The notes beneath the pieces were generated by a model. The model was not told the origin of the DNA. It saw only the letters and a program-made list of their open reading frames with translations, and searched no databases. DNA of 64,000 nt from WVZH01 sp034430895 (GTDB lineage Bacteria > Chloroflexota > Anaerolineae > Anaerolineales > E44-bin32), in NCBI GenBank assembly GCA_034430895.1, contig DAOUDW010000109.1, forward strand, positions 124,001 through 188,000, written 5' to 3'. The position numbers and the translations under genes are program-made. This document shows, piece after piece, positions 1-8,290 of the stretch; positions within the stretch are counted from its first letter, which is position 1, and every line of letters starts with the position of its first letter.

Positions 1-1
1 T

Positions 2-913
2 TCCCGTCAATATCACCTGGAGGATCTCGGCTATTTCCTGCCGCGTCTCTGGGAACGCGTCACGGATCGAGTGCTGCACATCTTCTTCATCCGCGAGATG
101 CAGGACCCTTATCTTGAAGTAATCCAGGCCGTCGATCCGAATACGCAGCTAAAAATCAGTGATCTGCAACGAATCGATCAATTAATTACTCAGATCCGCG
201 CAACGGACACACCGCTTTTCATCCACGTACATCTCATGAACACACACGGCCCCAAGTTCTATCCAGCAAAGCAAGTATTTTCGGCTGGCATGACTCAGCA
301 TCAAGATTGGGTGAGCGAATTCTTCGACGACTCCGTCTTGGAATACGACGCCTTTATCGGCAGAATCATGAATGTGCTAGAGAGCGACGGATTGATGGAT
401 CAAACCATCTGGATCGTGTACTCGGATCACGCCAATGGCTGGCGTGCAGACGACCGCATTCCGCTGCTGTTCCATTTCCCCAACGGCGACTTCGCCGGAC
501 GGATTGCGGATAACACCCAGAATATCGACATCGCCCCGACCGTCCTGGATTATTTGGGAATGGAAACACCCACCTGGATGTCCGGGAAATCGTTGATCGA
601 CGGGAAACGATCTCCGCTACGGTCGATCTTCAGCGCCGGCGTGGTAGGCGTACAATGCGAACCTCCAGACTGGTGGTGTGAGATCGACGCTTCTCGCACA
701 TCTACTTCCTTCAATCAGTTTGGATACATTCAATTGGTCGTCTGTCAGGGATTATATCGATTGGAGTTAAACACGAATGAGTTCACCGAGTATCTTGTGC
801 CAGCGCATACAAGCCCCTGTTTAGAATCCCACCTACTGACCGAAGAAGAAGCCCGCCGGATTATCCTGGACCATCTCAGCACGTATGGGTTCGATGTTTC
901 ATCATTGGAATGA
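2..913 (+). CDS. Sulfatase/alkaline-phosphatase-superfamily protein, C-terminal part (cut by left edge)
   Basis: The frame is open from base 2, so the true start lies to the left of the window. The protein belongs to the metal-dependent sulfatase/phosphatase fold. Visible signs are a 'HLMNTHGP' strand, a helix with 'YDAFIGRIM' as in sulfatases and LTA synthases, and the metal-binding 'YSDHANGW' (canonical SDHG). A 'IDIAPTVLDYLG' segment follows, which is the usual closing element of sulfatases. The N-terminal half with the nucleophile (Cys/Ser or Thr) is missing, so sulfatase cannot be told from phosphoglycerol or phosphoethanolamine transferase. It is one of the few plus-strand genes and converges on the heliorhodopsin gene. 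Confidence 0.85.
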   Translation, partial: SRQYHLEDLGYFLPRLWERVTDRVLHIFFIREMQDPYLEVIQAVDPNTQLKISDLQRIDQLITQIRATDTPLFIHVHLMNTHGPKFYPAKQVFSAGMTQHQDWVSEFFDDSVLEYDAFIGRIMNVLESDGLMDQTIWIVYSDHANGWRADDRIPLLFHFPNGDFAGRIADNTQNIDIAPTVLDYLGMETPTWMSGKSLIDGKRSPLRSIFSAGVVGVQCEPPDWWCEIDASRTSTSFNQFGYIQLVVCQGLYRLELNTNEFTEYLVPAHTSPCLESHLLTEEEARRIILDHLSTYGFDVSSLE

Positions 914-972
914 GTTGGTAGACAATCAGATTAGGAAGATAGGATAACACGTGGATAACGTTATAAAAATAA

Positions 973-1017
973 AAATCACGATGTTGCGATCTCATTGAAA
1001 TCGCAACATCGTGATTT
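973..1017 (-). terminator. Intrinsic terminator of the heliorhodopsin gene
   Basis: An 18-bp perfect inverted repeat (973-990 and 1000-1017) encloses a 9-nt loop. On the minus strand the stem is followed by a T-rich tract (complement of 961-975, TTTTT then ATTTTTAT). This is a textbook rho-independent terminator 24 bp after the heliorhodopsin stop. The plus side lacks a T tract, though the stem could also slow transcription arriving from the sulfatase gene. Confidence 0.85.
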
Positions 1018-1040
1018 ACGAATACTGCCGAAGTTGGGGT

Positions 1041-1838
1041 TTATACTGGTGCGAGTGTGCCCGCCCAGATCAACCAGGCCAAGACCGATTTCGCCGTCAA
1101 GCTCAGGATAATGTACACCCGCTCGCCGTAAAGGTAATCCGCCCAACGTCCCACCTTGCGATACTGAAGCACCATGTTGATGGCAAAGATGTTGAAGAAG
1201 ACGAACAGTGTGGGAATGATGGCGTACACGAAAGCCGGCGGTTTGGCATCGCCCGAGTTGACCGCGCCCACGAAATACACAAAGATTACGACCCAGGGAA
1301 CGACGCCGGCAATGCATCCGTAGATGAAGGCGGTCCAGTTCGTCCGCTGTGTGGTCTGGTTGTGCAGCTCCATCATGATGCCGAAGAGATTCATCATAGC
1401 GTTGATGCCGAAGATCAGGATCAACGCGCCCAGATCCCACAGGCCGATGAGCATGCCGATCAAGACGATCATGAGCGACGAGCTAAGTGCATACTCGTAG
1501 AAACGCACCGGGTTCATACCCTTCTTCAAATTTTCTATGTACCGGCCATAGCCGATCGTCGAGAGGTAGAAGTGAGCCACCGCCGAGATAAGCAGAAAGA
1601 CTGCCACGGCGGGACCAAAGCGAAGCTCGTAAACCAACTTTGGATCTGGAATGAGCGAGCGGGTATCGACATCGAAACGCAAGAAGTTAGTGAAGATCGG
1701 GTAGGTCGTGTCGTTGCTTACCAGGATCATGAAGACGCCCTGGACTAAATGAAGAAACCCCATAACGATATTGAAACGCCTGAGTCCGGCAAGCTTCTTC
1801 TCGCTGACAACTACCGAATGTCTGGAATCTACAGCCAT
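1041..1838 (-). CDS. Heliorhodopsin
   Basis: Seven-helix retinal protein of the heliorhodopsin family, 265 aa. Counted from an upstream ATG (6 codons earlier, at 1856), the hallmarks are: His36 in TM1 (FLHLVQG), His95 in TM2 (AHFY), the counter-ion Glu121 in TM3 (RFYEYALSSSLM), Ser252, and the retinal Schiff-base Lys256 in TM7 (SLTAKSVLAW, codon 1089-1091) followed by the family's GTL tail. These match H23, H80, E107, S237 and K241 of heliorhodopsin 48C12 with a near-constant offset. The upstream ATG lies inside the Shine-Dalgarno GGAGGAGGG, so the second ATG (1838) is the likely start. Heliorhodopsins sit inverted in the membrane with the N-terminus inside, and their role (sensor, enzyme modulator or transport) is still debated. 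No retinal-forming dioxygenase is visible in the window. The gene appears monocistronic, with its own terminator. Confidence 0.95.
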   Translation of the reverse strand: MAVDSRHSVVVSEKKLAGLRRFNIVMGFLHLVQGVFMILVSNDTTYPIFTNFLRFDVDTRSLIPDPKLVYELRFGPAVAVFLLISAVAHFYLSTIGYGRYIENLKKGMNPVRFYEYALSSSLMIVLIGMLIGLWDLGALILIFGINAMMNLFGIMMELHNQTTQRTNWTAFIYGCIAGVVPWVVIFVYFVGAVNSGDAKPPAFVYAIIPTLFVFFNIFAINMVLQYRKVGRWADYLYGERVYIILSLTAKSVLAWLIWAGTLAPV

Positions 1839-1930
1839 CGCAATTCCCTCCTCCATACTATTTAACGAATCACTTTGTTAGCGATTGCCTGGAATGTGTA
1901 TCCCTCACGATTCGAGCAATCCTATAATGA

Positions 1931-1939
1931 ATTGTAGCA
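1931..1939 (-). promoter_or_regulatory. Possible extended -10 promoter of heliorhodopsin
   Basis: On the minus strand the sequence reads TGCTACAAT, an extended -10 (TGn plus TACAAT, 1931-1936), about 90 nt before the heliorhodopsin ATG. I see no convincing -35. This rests on motif reading only. Confidence 0.3.
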
Positions 1940-2003
1940 AAAACCAAAACGGATTGATACGTGTTCTGCGTATCCCTATATCGATCCAATCCGAAGCCCC
2001 CAT

Positions 2004-2705
2004 TCAAACCTCGAAAACCTTGTAATCCTGGGCTGCATAAAATCGACCACTCGGGCCGTGATCATCCAGTAAAGCCGGCACGAGGGCTCCTGGCAGCACG
2101 GTCGTCACATCGTTCTCCGCATTGGGTCCACCCATATCGGTTTTCAACCAGCCGGGATCGAGAAAATTCACCAACACGTTCGTCCCACGCAATTCCGCGG
2201 CCAAATCCTGACTGTATTTATCCACCGCCGCTTTGGAGACGCTGTACGGTGCCAATTGAGGGATGTCCTGGATACCCGATGTCAGATTGATGATGCGCCC
2301 GAAGCCGCGCTGTTTCATCTGCGGCGCAAAAGCGTTGCACAAACGCACCATCGCAAACAAATTGACCTCGAAAATCCGCCGCCACCCATCCAGGTCAATC
2401 TCCCATATGGATTCCCATTCGTTCTGGATCGCAGCATTGTTATAGAGAATATCGACAACGCCGGGTCCGTCCTGTACTTGAGAGATAAGCGTTTCGATCT
2501 CCCGGGGATTCTCCAGGTCGGCAGCGACATCATACGTCTGGACTTCCAACGATTTTATTTGTTCGATCGTCTCTGCGGTGTTGCCTTTTTTACGGCCATG
2601 CACGATGATGTTGCACTTCCGCCGCGCCAGGCCCAAGGCGATTTGCTGACCGATGCCGCGGCTGGAACCGGTGACGAGCGCCCATTTGTTTTCCAAAAGC
2701 TTCAT
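2004..2705 (-). CDS. Short-chain dehydrogenase/reductase (SDR)
   Basis: Classical SDR of 233 aa with a Rossmann fold. The cofactor motif is GSSRGIG near residue 14. An R-K pair after beta-2 (HGRKK) suggests NADP(H) preference. The structural motif NNAA follows, then the catalytic Ser (LTSG) and Tyr-Lys (YSVSK). The substrate cannot be read from sequence. The start is supported by a GGGAG site upstream. It is separated from heliorhodopsin by about 165 bp, so co-transcription with it is uncertain. Confidence 0.88.
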   Translation of the reverse strand: MKLLENKWALVTGSSRGIGQQIALGLARRKCNIIVHGRKKGNTAETIEQIKSLEVQTYDVAADLENPREIETLISQVQDGPGVVDILYNNAAIQNEWESIWEIDLDGWRRIFEVNLFAMVRLCNAFAPQMKQRGFGRIINLTSGIQDIPQLAPYSVSKAAVDKYSQDLAAELRGTNVLVNFLDPGWLKTDMGGPNAENDVTTVLPGALVPALLDDHGPSGRFYAAQDYKVFEV

Positions 2706-2811
2706 GATACGCCGCTCCCTCGAACTTCAGATGAAATTACCCTCGTATTGTGGCGGTAGAACGCGACCGAACGTATGTATTTCGACCTACCTACATTCGT
2801 TCAAGCATGCC

Positions 2812-3447
2812 TCAAAGAGTCGTCGCGAGTGGCCGAAGCGTACCGGCGATCTCGCCCAGCAGATCGATATCACCGCTTCCGCTGAGGACGAGGTAGCGCT
2901 CCCCAACCGATGTAATCAGGTAATAAGTCACTGCCTCCGGAGATTGAATACGAAATTGGAATGCCCGCCAGTTGCCGGACAGTGACAATTCTTGCTCAGC
3001 GAGGATCTCGAAGCCTGAAGCATTCCAGCCCTCTTTCCGAGTGGCAATGAAAGCATCCAGATCGTTCTTCGGATCCCATAACAGTACGGTAATACTCAGA
3101 TAAGTCTCGCCTTCAGGAATAAATTCCGGCAACTCACCTGGATTGCGGAACCAGGAGGTAATTTGCGAAAAGTAACCACGTTCTCCACCTACCTGAGGTG
3201 CATCGGCGGTCCACGAAGTCGGGTAATCGAAGGCAAAACCCGCGGACTCGTCCCGGTAGATGGCTTCAAGCGGAGCCAATTGGAGTTCCGCCGTCTCGGA
3301 AGGAGCAGGCGTCATCGTTGGTTCGACCGTGATCAAATCTTGCGGTGTGGGAGACTCCGTGGGCGATGCAACGCTAGTACAGGCAGATAGTACGAGCAGA
3401 CCAGCAATAAATACGTTTTTATACCGCTTTGAAACACCATTCATCAT
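2812..3447 (-). CDS. Lipoprotein with a PsbP/Mog1-like domain
   Basis: A 211-aa exported lipoprotein. The signal peptide ends in the lipobox LSAC (Cys near residue 23) and is followed by a Ser/Thr/Pro-rich linker. The mature part contains 'GFAFDYPTSW', the typical opening strand of PsbP-like alpha/beta domains found in many bacterial lipoproteins, and ends in an 'AGTLRPL' helix as those domains do. The function is unknown; in bacteria these domains are presumed ligand- or surface-binding. GGAAGG/TAGGA lies upstream of the paired ATG-ATG start. The family call rests on short motifs. Confidence 0.7.
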   Translation of the reverse strand: MMNGVSKRYKNVFIAGLLVLSACTSVASPTESPTPQDLITVEPTMTPAPSETAELQLAPLEAIYRDESAGFAFDYPTSWTADAPQVGGERGYFSQITSWFRNPGELPEFIPEGETYLSITVLLWDPKNDLDAFIATRKEGWNASGFEILAEQELSLSGNWRAFQFRIQSPEAVTYYLITSVGERYLVLSGSGDIDLLGEIAGTLRPLATTL

Positions 3448-3623
3448 GTTCCTACCTTCCCAATCTCGATGGAATACGGGTGTAGATGATTATATCCGCG
3501 CCTTGGCCACAATGTGGCACTAGCAAGGAGTCCGCGTTATAGAGAAAGCAGGAAAGAAAAACTGTCCGCCAAACGCACTACAAGAATGGCAGTCTGCGTG
3601 GAGCTCGTAAGTGAAAGCGACGG

Positions 3624-6041
3624 TCAGGGATCAGTGCGATCGACCGGGAGTGGAGGAAGACCAGGCACTTCAAGACTGGTGAGTTCGACGCTGGTTTCAC
3701 CCATCCCAGGCGCGCTGGCTGTTAACGTGATCGTGCCCGCCATGCGCTGGCCGCGCACCCACACCGCCAGCTGCCCGGATTTCATGGTCAACGTCGACGG
3801 CCCCACGATGCTGCCCGGGCCGCTGATGCTCAAGGAAACTTGACTGCTGTCTGCCACCACGATGTTGCCTTCTTCGTCGAGAATCTCGATGAAGACCAAG
3901 CGCGCATCGCTCGCATCTGCCATTAGTATTTCAGCTTCCGGACGCAGCAGGATGGAGGCCACTTCTCCTGGCGCGCTACGTGTGAAAACCGCCCGTTGTT
4001 CGCCTCCGATCAAGCATTCCGCCTGTAGGGTCCCCGGCGTGAAGGCGTCCAGTTCGAATAGAAACGGTGGATGCATGATGTTGGTTCCGGATTGGGGAGA
4101 ACGGGTTTCGATTAAATCATCGTTCAAGTACAACGAGACGGCTTCGCAGTTGCTGTATACCTCGACTGTCGTGGGCGAATCTGGCGTCCAGTGATTGGCG
4201 ATATAGACCATGGGACCCGAGTCGATTCCTGCCATATGCACCTGCGGGTCGCGCTGGCTCTGCAGGAAGTAGTAGGCGAACTTGGGAATACGATACATAT
4301 CGACAAGCCCTGGTCGAAGAAGTCCGAATCGAGAAAATCCACCATAGTCAGCATACTGCCAATAACCATCCATGGAGAACCAGGATACGGCCTGGTTTTT
4401 ATCCTGACCGTCCTGAAGGTTTGCTGCCTGGACCAACATGGCCTTGTCGCCATCCTCACGGGCCTGACGGCTGGTGGACTCGAATCCACCGTAGTCCCAA
4501 TCCCCATACTCATTGATGATAATCGGCCGGGAGTCGGAGCTGCTGCGGACGTCATGCTGTGAGGCTTCGATGAAAATATCGTGGTAAGAATAGGTCCAGG
4601 CCGCCGAGTAAGCCTGATCGCCGGGATATTCTTCATGCACGATAGTGTGCGCTTCCTGTGCCCAGATCTTGGGATAATGCGATTCATTCAGGCTGGCTTC
4701 CCAGGCCACGACGCTGGGGTGATTGCGGTCGCGGCGGATCATGTCACGCAGTTCCTGCAGCGTGTTTTCGTAGAACGCCTCTGAATCCACGAAATTCTGC
4801 CACCCGGTCTGCGCATCCAGCACCAAGATGCCCAATTCATCACAAGCGTCGTAGAACGCCGGATCGTGGGGGTAATGCGCACCGCGGATAAAGTTCAATC
4901 CGGCATCCTTGATGCGTTTCACATCGTAATAGATGGCCAGATCTGGAACCGCAGAACCCAGACCGTAGATTTCCTGATGCATGTTTACACCCAAAGTCCT
5001 GAAAGGCTTGCCGTTGATGATTAACCCGTCATCATGCGTCCATTCGATGCGGCGGATGCCAATACGAGTCACAATCCCATCCACAGATCTTTGTGCTTCC
5101 TGAACAGTTGTACGCAGGAAGTAAAGGTTCGGCGTATACGGATGCCAAAGCTGCGGGTTTTCGACCAGGATCTCGTGCTCGAATGTGTGATCGAAGCCCG
5201 GCTTGATCGTCACCGTTGAGCTGGCCAATGCGACGATCTGACCTTCGATGTCCAGGATTTCCGAGACGAGTGTGGTTTCTTTTACGCTGTCGTGTCCGTT
5301 GAGAACATTCGTTTTCACGTTCACCGTTGCCGAATCCGCATCAACCGAGGGGTAGGTCACAAAAACGCCGCCACCGGCGACCACGTCGGCATAAACGGCG
5401 TCCGTGATGTGCAGCTTGTCGGTCGCGATCATACGTACGTCCCGGTAGATACCGCCGTGAAATTGAAAGTCGATATCGTTCTTGCCCGGCGCCCAATCCG
5501 GATTGGCATTGTTGTCGATCCGCACTGCGATCACGTTTTCGCCACCGAAAATCACCTCATCCGTGATATCGATGGTGAAGGGTGTATATCCCCCTTCGTG
5601 ACGGGTCAGCTTCTCGCCATTTAACCAGATATCCGCCACCTGCATCGCCGCTTCAAATTCGAGGAACAGCTTGCTTCCTAGATGGAGATCATCCACCGTA
5701 AAATGTTTCCGATACCAACTCACACCCAAGTCGGCGAGGACGTCTTCTGGTGTCACGAACTTCGTCGTATGCGGCAAATCGACATAGACCCAGGATGAAT
5801 CATCAAATGCGTCATCTTCCGCGTCTTCCAACTCACCGGATCGATATTTCCAGTCCAGATTGAAATTCATCCACACTCGATCCCCATCTGAAGGAATGCG
5901 GTTTTCCAACGGCAGAGTCGTTGTTGTAGGCAAAGGTGTCGAGGTACCACCGACGCAAGCGGACAGTACAGCCAGAACGGCCAGAAACAACGCACATAAA
6001 CGAGAAGTGGAAATGCTTCGCCAATGGATGTGCGTAGGCAT
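3624..6041 (-). CDS. Glycoside hydrolase family 2 lipoprotein (beta-galactosidase-like)
   Basis: An 805-aa surface-anchored GH2 enzyme. Residues 1-29 are a lipoprotein signal peptide (LSAC, Cys29). A jelly-roll sugar-binding domain (about 50-210) and an immunoglobulin-like domain (about 215-330) follow. The TIM barrel (about 335-600) has the acid/base Glu453 in 'NES' after 'RRDRNHPSVVAWE' and the nucleophile Glu511 in 'INEYGDWD'. The C-terminal part (about 640-790) consists of Ig-like beta-sandwich domains as in DUF4982-type GH2 proteins. The likely role is exo-cleavage of beta-galactosides at the cell surface; GH2 also includes glucuronidases and mannosidases, so specificity is inferred from the neighbouring GH42, GH112 and GH53 genes. 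It lies 161 bp downstream of GH42. Confidence 0.9.
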   Translation of the reverse strand: MPTHIHWRSISTSRLCALFLAVLAVLSACVGGTSTPLPTTTTLPLENRIPSDGDRVWMNFNLDWKYRSGELEDAEDDAFDDSSWVYVDLPHTTKFVTPEDVLADLGVSWYRKHFTVDDLHLGSKLFLEFEAAMQVADIWLNGEKLTRHEGGYTPFTIDITDEVIFGGENVIAVRIDNNANPDWAPGKNDIDFQFHGGIYRDVRMIATDKLHITDAVYADVVAGGGVFVTYPSVDADSATVNVKTNVLNGHDSVKETTLVSEILDIEGQIVALASSTVTIKPGFDHTFEHEILVENPQLWHPYTPNLYFLRTTVQEAQRSVDGIVTRIGIRRIEWTHDDGLIINGKPFRTLGVNMHQEIYGLGSAVPDLAIYYDVKRIKDAGLNFIRGAHYPHDPAFYDACDELGILVLDAQTGWQNFVDSEAFYENTLQELRDMIRRDRNHPSVVAWEASLNESHYPKIWAQEAHTIVHEEYPGDQAYSAAWTYSYHDIFIEASQHDVRSSSDSRPIIINEYGDWDYGGFESTSRQAREDGDKAMLVQAANLQDGQDKNQAVSWFSMDGYWQYADYGGFSRFGLLRPGLVDMYRIPKFAYYFLQSQRDPQVHMAGIDSGPMVYIANHWTPDSPTTVEVYSNCEAVSLYLNDDLIETRSPQSGTNIMHPPFLFELDAFTPGTLQAECLIGGEQRAVFTRSAPGEVASILLRPEAEILMADASDARLVFIEILDEEGNIVVADSSQVSLSISGPGSIVGPSTLTMKSGQLAVWVRGQRMAGTITLTASAPGMGETSVELTSLEVPGLPPLPVDRTDP

Positions 6042-6202
6042 CAGGATCTCCTTGTTGTTTCGCTGTTAATTTCCCCGCATCACGATAGATCCATCCTATC
6101 GGCCAAAGGCAAGTTCGTTGACCCTACGGATTGCAGCAACATCTGGGGATTCTTCCTGGCGGATAAAGATATTCTCTAATCGCACCATAAATGGACGATG
6201 TC

Positions 6203-8275
6203 TCAAACGTCTGTCAGAATCGAAACGCCATACCGTTCCAGCTTCAGCGTGTCCTGGCAGACAGCACCGCTAAGCAAGTCACGATACTTGCCTTGCGGCA
6301 GTTTAACCTTGCGTTCTCCATCGGCGTGATTGAGGTAAAAATAGAATTTCTTCGTCTCCCGCGAACGGGTTACCAATTCTACTTCTGCCGGCAGCACGGG
6401 CACTTCGATGTGATGAATGGTCGCCAGGTGATGGATTAAGTCGCGCATGAAGTCTTCGTTTGGGCGCGTGGCGATGTAGTACGCCCTGCCTTGACCGTAT
6501 CGATTCTCCGTGAAACAAGGTGAACCAGCGTAATAATCATCCTCAAAATATGCCAGTGGTTTTGCCGTCGTCGTATGTGCCACCTCACCCCATATGGAAC
6601 CTTGGTAAACATTCTGGAAACCATCAACCGCCTGGGGAAAACTGATACGGTTCTTCCCACCGGGTGGTAATGGGCAATATTCTTCGACCTTCACCCCGAG
6701 TACGTCCTTTAACGGTCCGAGGTAGCCGCCAAGAAAAACCCCCACATTCTCGTCGATCACACCCGTGAAATAGGTTGCGATGAACGTACCGCCCTGGCGT
6801 ACGAATCCCTCGATGGTCTCCTTGAATCCAGTCTTGACCATGTGCATCAAAGGTGCAACGACCACTTTGTATTTTGAAAGATCGTAATCTGCGGAGATTA
6901 CATCGACAGGGATGTTGAGGGCATGAAAGGCTTCGTAGTAATATTCCAACTCGCCGAAATAACTGACCAGCACCGAAGGGAACGGCTGCGCATTGGACAT
7001 CCAAAACACTTCGTTCTGCAGGGATTTCGAACCAAAGCCATAAGGACTGTCCACGGACCACCAGGAATCGCTATCAAGCAGGAGGGCGACCTTTGCATCC
7101 ACATTCGACCCGGCGATTTCCGCCAACTGCGTCAGTTCCTGACCCAAGTCGCTGACTTCCTGGAAAACGCGTGATTTTTCGCCAAAGTGCGGCACCATAG
7201 CACTGTGATACTTCTCCGCACCTTTCTTCGAAGCCCGCCATTGGAAGAACATGACCGAGTCTGATCCATGTGCTAAAGCCTGATAACTCCAGAGACGCAT
7301 CAATCCTGGCGGTTTGGGGACATTGACGGGATACCAATCAACTTGAGATGGCGCCTGTTCCATGAGGATGAATGGCTTTTGCAGTAATGAACGCATCATC
7401 GAGTGCCGCAGCGCAGACCATTTGTACGCCGCAGGATTACCCGGGTCTGGGTATAAGTTGAGTGAAGCCACATCCAAATGATCGCGGAACAAGTAATGGT
7501 CAAACTTACTCCAGTCAGCTTCGAAGTTGGTGGTAATGGGCACCTGTGGTGTTATTGATCGAATGACATTGTATTCTTCCAAATACAGCGTGAAGAAACT
7601 CTCACTCAAGAAACGTTTGTAATCGAGAAGCTTCGTCCCGTTGCGTCCACCGGCACTCATTTGAGGTGTATTGATCTCGTCCCAGGAACGATAGTTCTCA
7701 CTCCAGAATATAGTTCCCCAGCATTCATTCAGATTGTCAATCGTGCCGTATTTGTTTTGCAGCCACCTCTGAAACGCTTTTTCACAGTTCTTGCAAAAGC
7801 ACATGCTGTTCTTATTGGCATACTCGTTGTTGATATGCCACAAAGCAAGCGCCTTGTGGTCTTTGTAATGAGTCGCCATCTCTTCCGCCAACCGACGTAC
7901 TGCCTTACGATAACTGGGACTATTAACGCAGTAGGTTTGTCGAGAACCGTAGGCGACTCGTTGGTCATTCTCCCCCACAAACAAGACATCATCATACTTA
8001 CGAGTTAACCAGTTGGGCTGTGCTGCTGTGGCGGTGCCAAGGCAGACATCGATATCATTCGACGCCAAGAGGTCCATGACTCTGTCCAACCAATCAAAGG
8101 TGAAGGTATCTTCATCCGGCTGCAGCAGCGCCCACGAAAAGATGCCAATACTGACCATATTGACATTCGCCTGTTTCATCAAGCGGATGTCTTCCTGCCA
8201 CGTCGCTTCAGGCCATTGTTCTGGAAAGTAATCTCCCCCAAAAATTATGCGTCGACTTCTCCCTCTGATCATCAT
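6203..8275 (-). CDS. Beta-galactosidase, GH42
   Basis: A 690-aa cytoplasmic enzyme of full family length, without a signal peptide. The barrel opens with 'GGDYFPEQWPE'. The acid/base is Glu151 in 'HINNEY' and the nucleophile Glu306 in 'ILMEQAPSQVDW'. The four cysteines of the structural zinc site are present (Cys116, Cys159, Cys161, Cys164). A trimerisation domain with a class I glutamine-amidotransferase fold (about 400-620) and a small beta domain complete the architecture. It hydrolyses terminal beta-galactosides taken into the cell. It starts 15 bp after the GH112 stop, so the two are almost certainly one operon. GH42 is a common partner of galactan and galacto-oligosaccharide loci. Confidence 0.95.
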   Translation of the reverse strand: MMIRGRSRRIIFGGDYFPEQWPEATWQEDIRLMKQANVNMVSIGIFSWALLQPDEDTFTFDWLDRVMDLLASNDIDVCLGTATAAQPNWLTRKYDDVLFVGENDQRVAYGSRQTYCVNSPSYRKAVRRLAEEMATHYKDHKALALWHINNEYANKNSMCFCKNCEKAFQRWLQNKYGTIDNLNECWGTIFWSENYRSWDEINTPQMSAGGRNGTKLLDYKRFLSESFFTLYLEEYNVIRSITPQVPITTNFEADWSKFDHYLFRDHLDVASLNLYPDPGNPAAYKWSALRHSMMRSLLQKPFILMEQAPSQVDWYPVNVPKPPGLMRLWSYQALAHGSDSVMFFQWRASKKGAEKYHSAMVPHFGEKSRVFQEVSDLGQELTQLAEIAGSNVDAKVALLLDSDSWWSVDSPYGFGSKSLQNEVFWMSNAQPFPSVLVSYFGELEYYYEAFHALNIPVDVISADYDLSKYKVVVAPLMHMVKTGFKETIEGFVRQGGTFIATYFTGVIDENVGVFLGGYLGPLKDVLGVKVEEYCPLPPGGKNRISFPQAVDGFQNVYQGSIWGEVAHTTTAKPLAYFEDDYYAGSPCFTENRYGQGRAYYIATRPNEDFMRDLIHHLATIHHIEVPVLPAEVELVTRSRETKKFYFYLNHADGERKVKLPQGKYRDLLSGAVCQDTLKLERYGVSILTDV

Positions 8276-8290
8276 CCTATCCCTAAAACC

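Noticed and set aside
1011..1748. Long plus-strand frame of 245 aa over the heliorhodopsin gene
   Set aside because: It is antisense to a gene with unmistakable family residues and has His/Asp/Arg-rich shadow composition.
1922..1928. TATAAT on the plus strand
   Set aside because: No plus-strand gene follows within reach; it lies in the spacer of two minus-strand genes.
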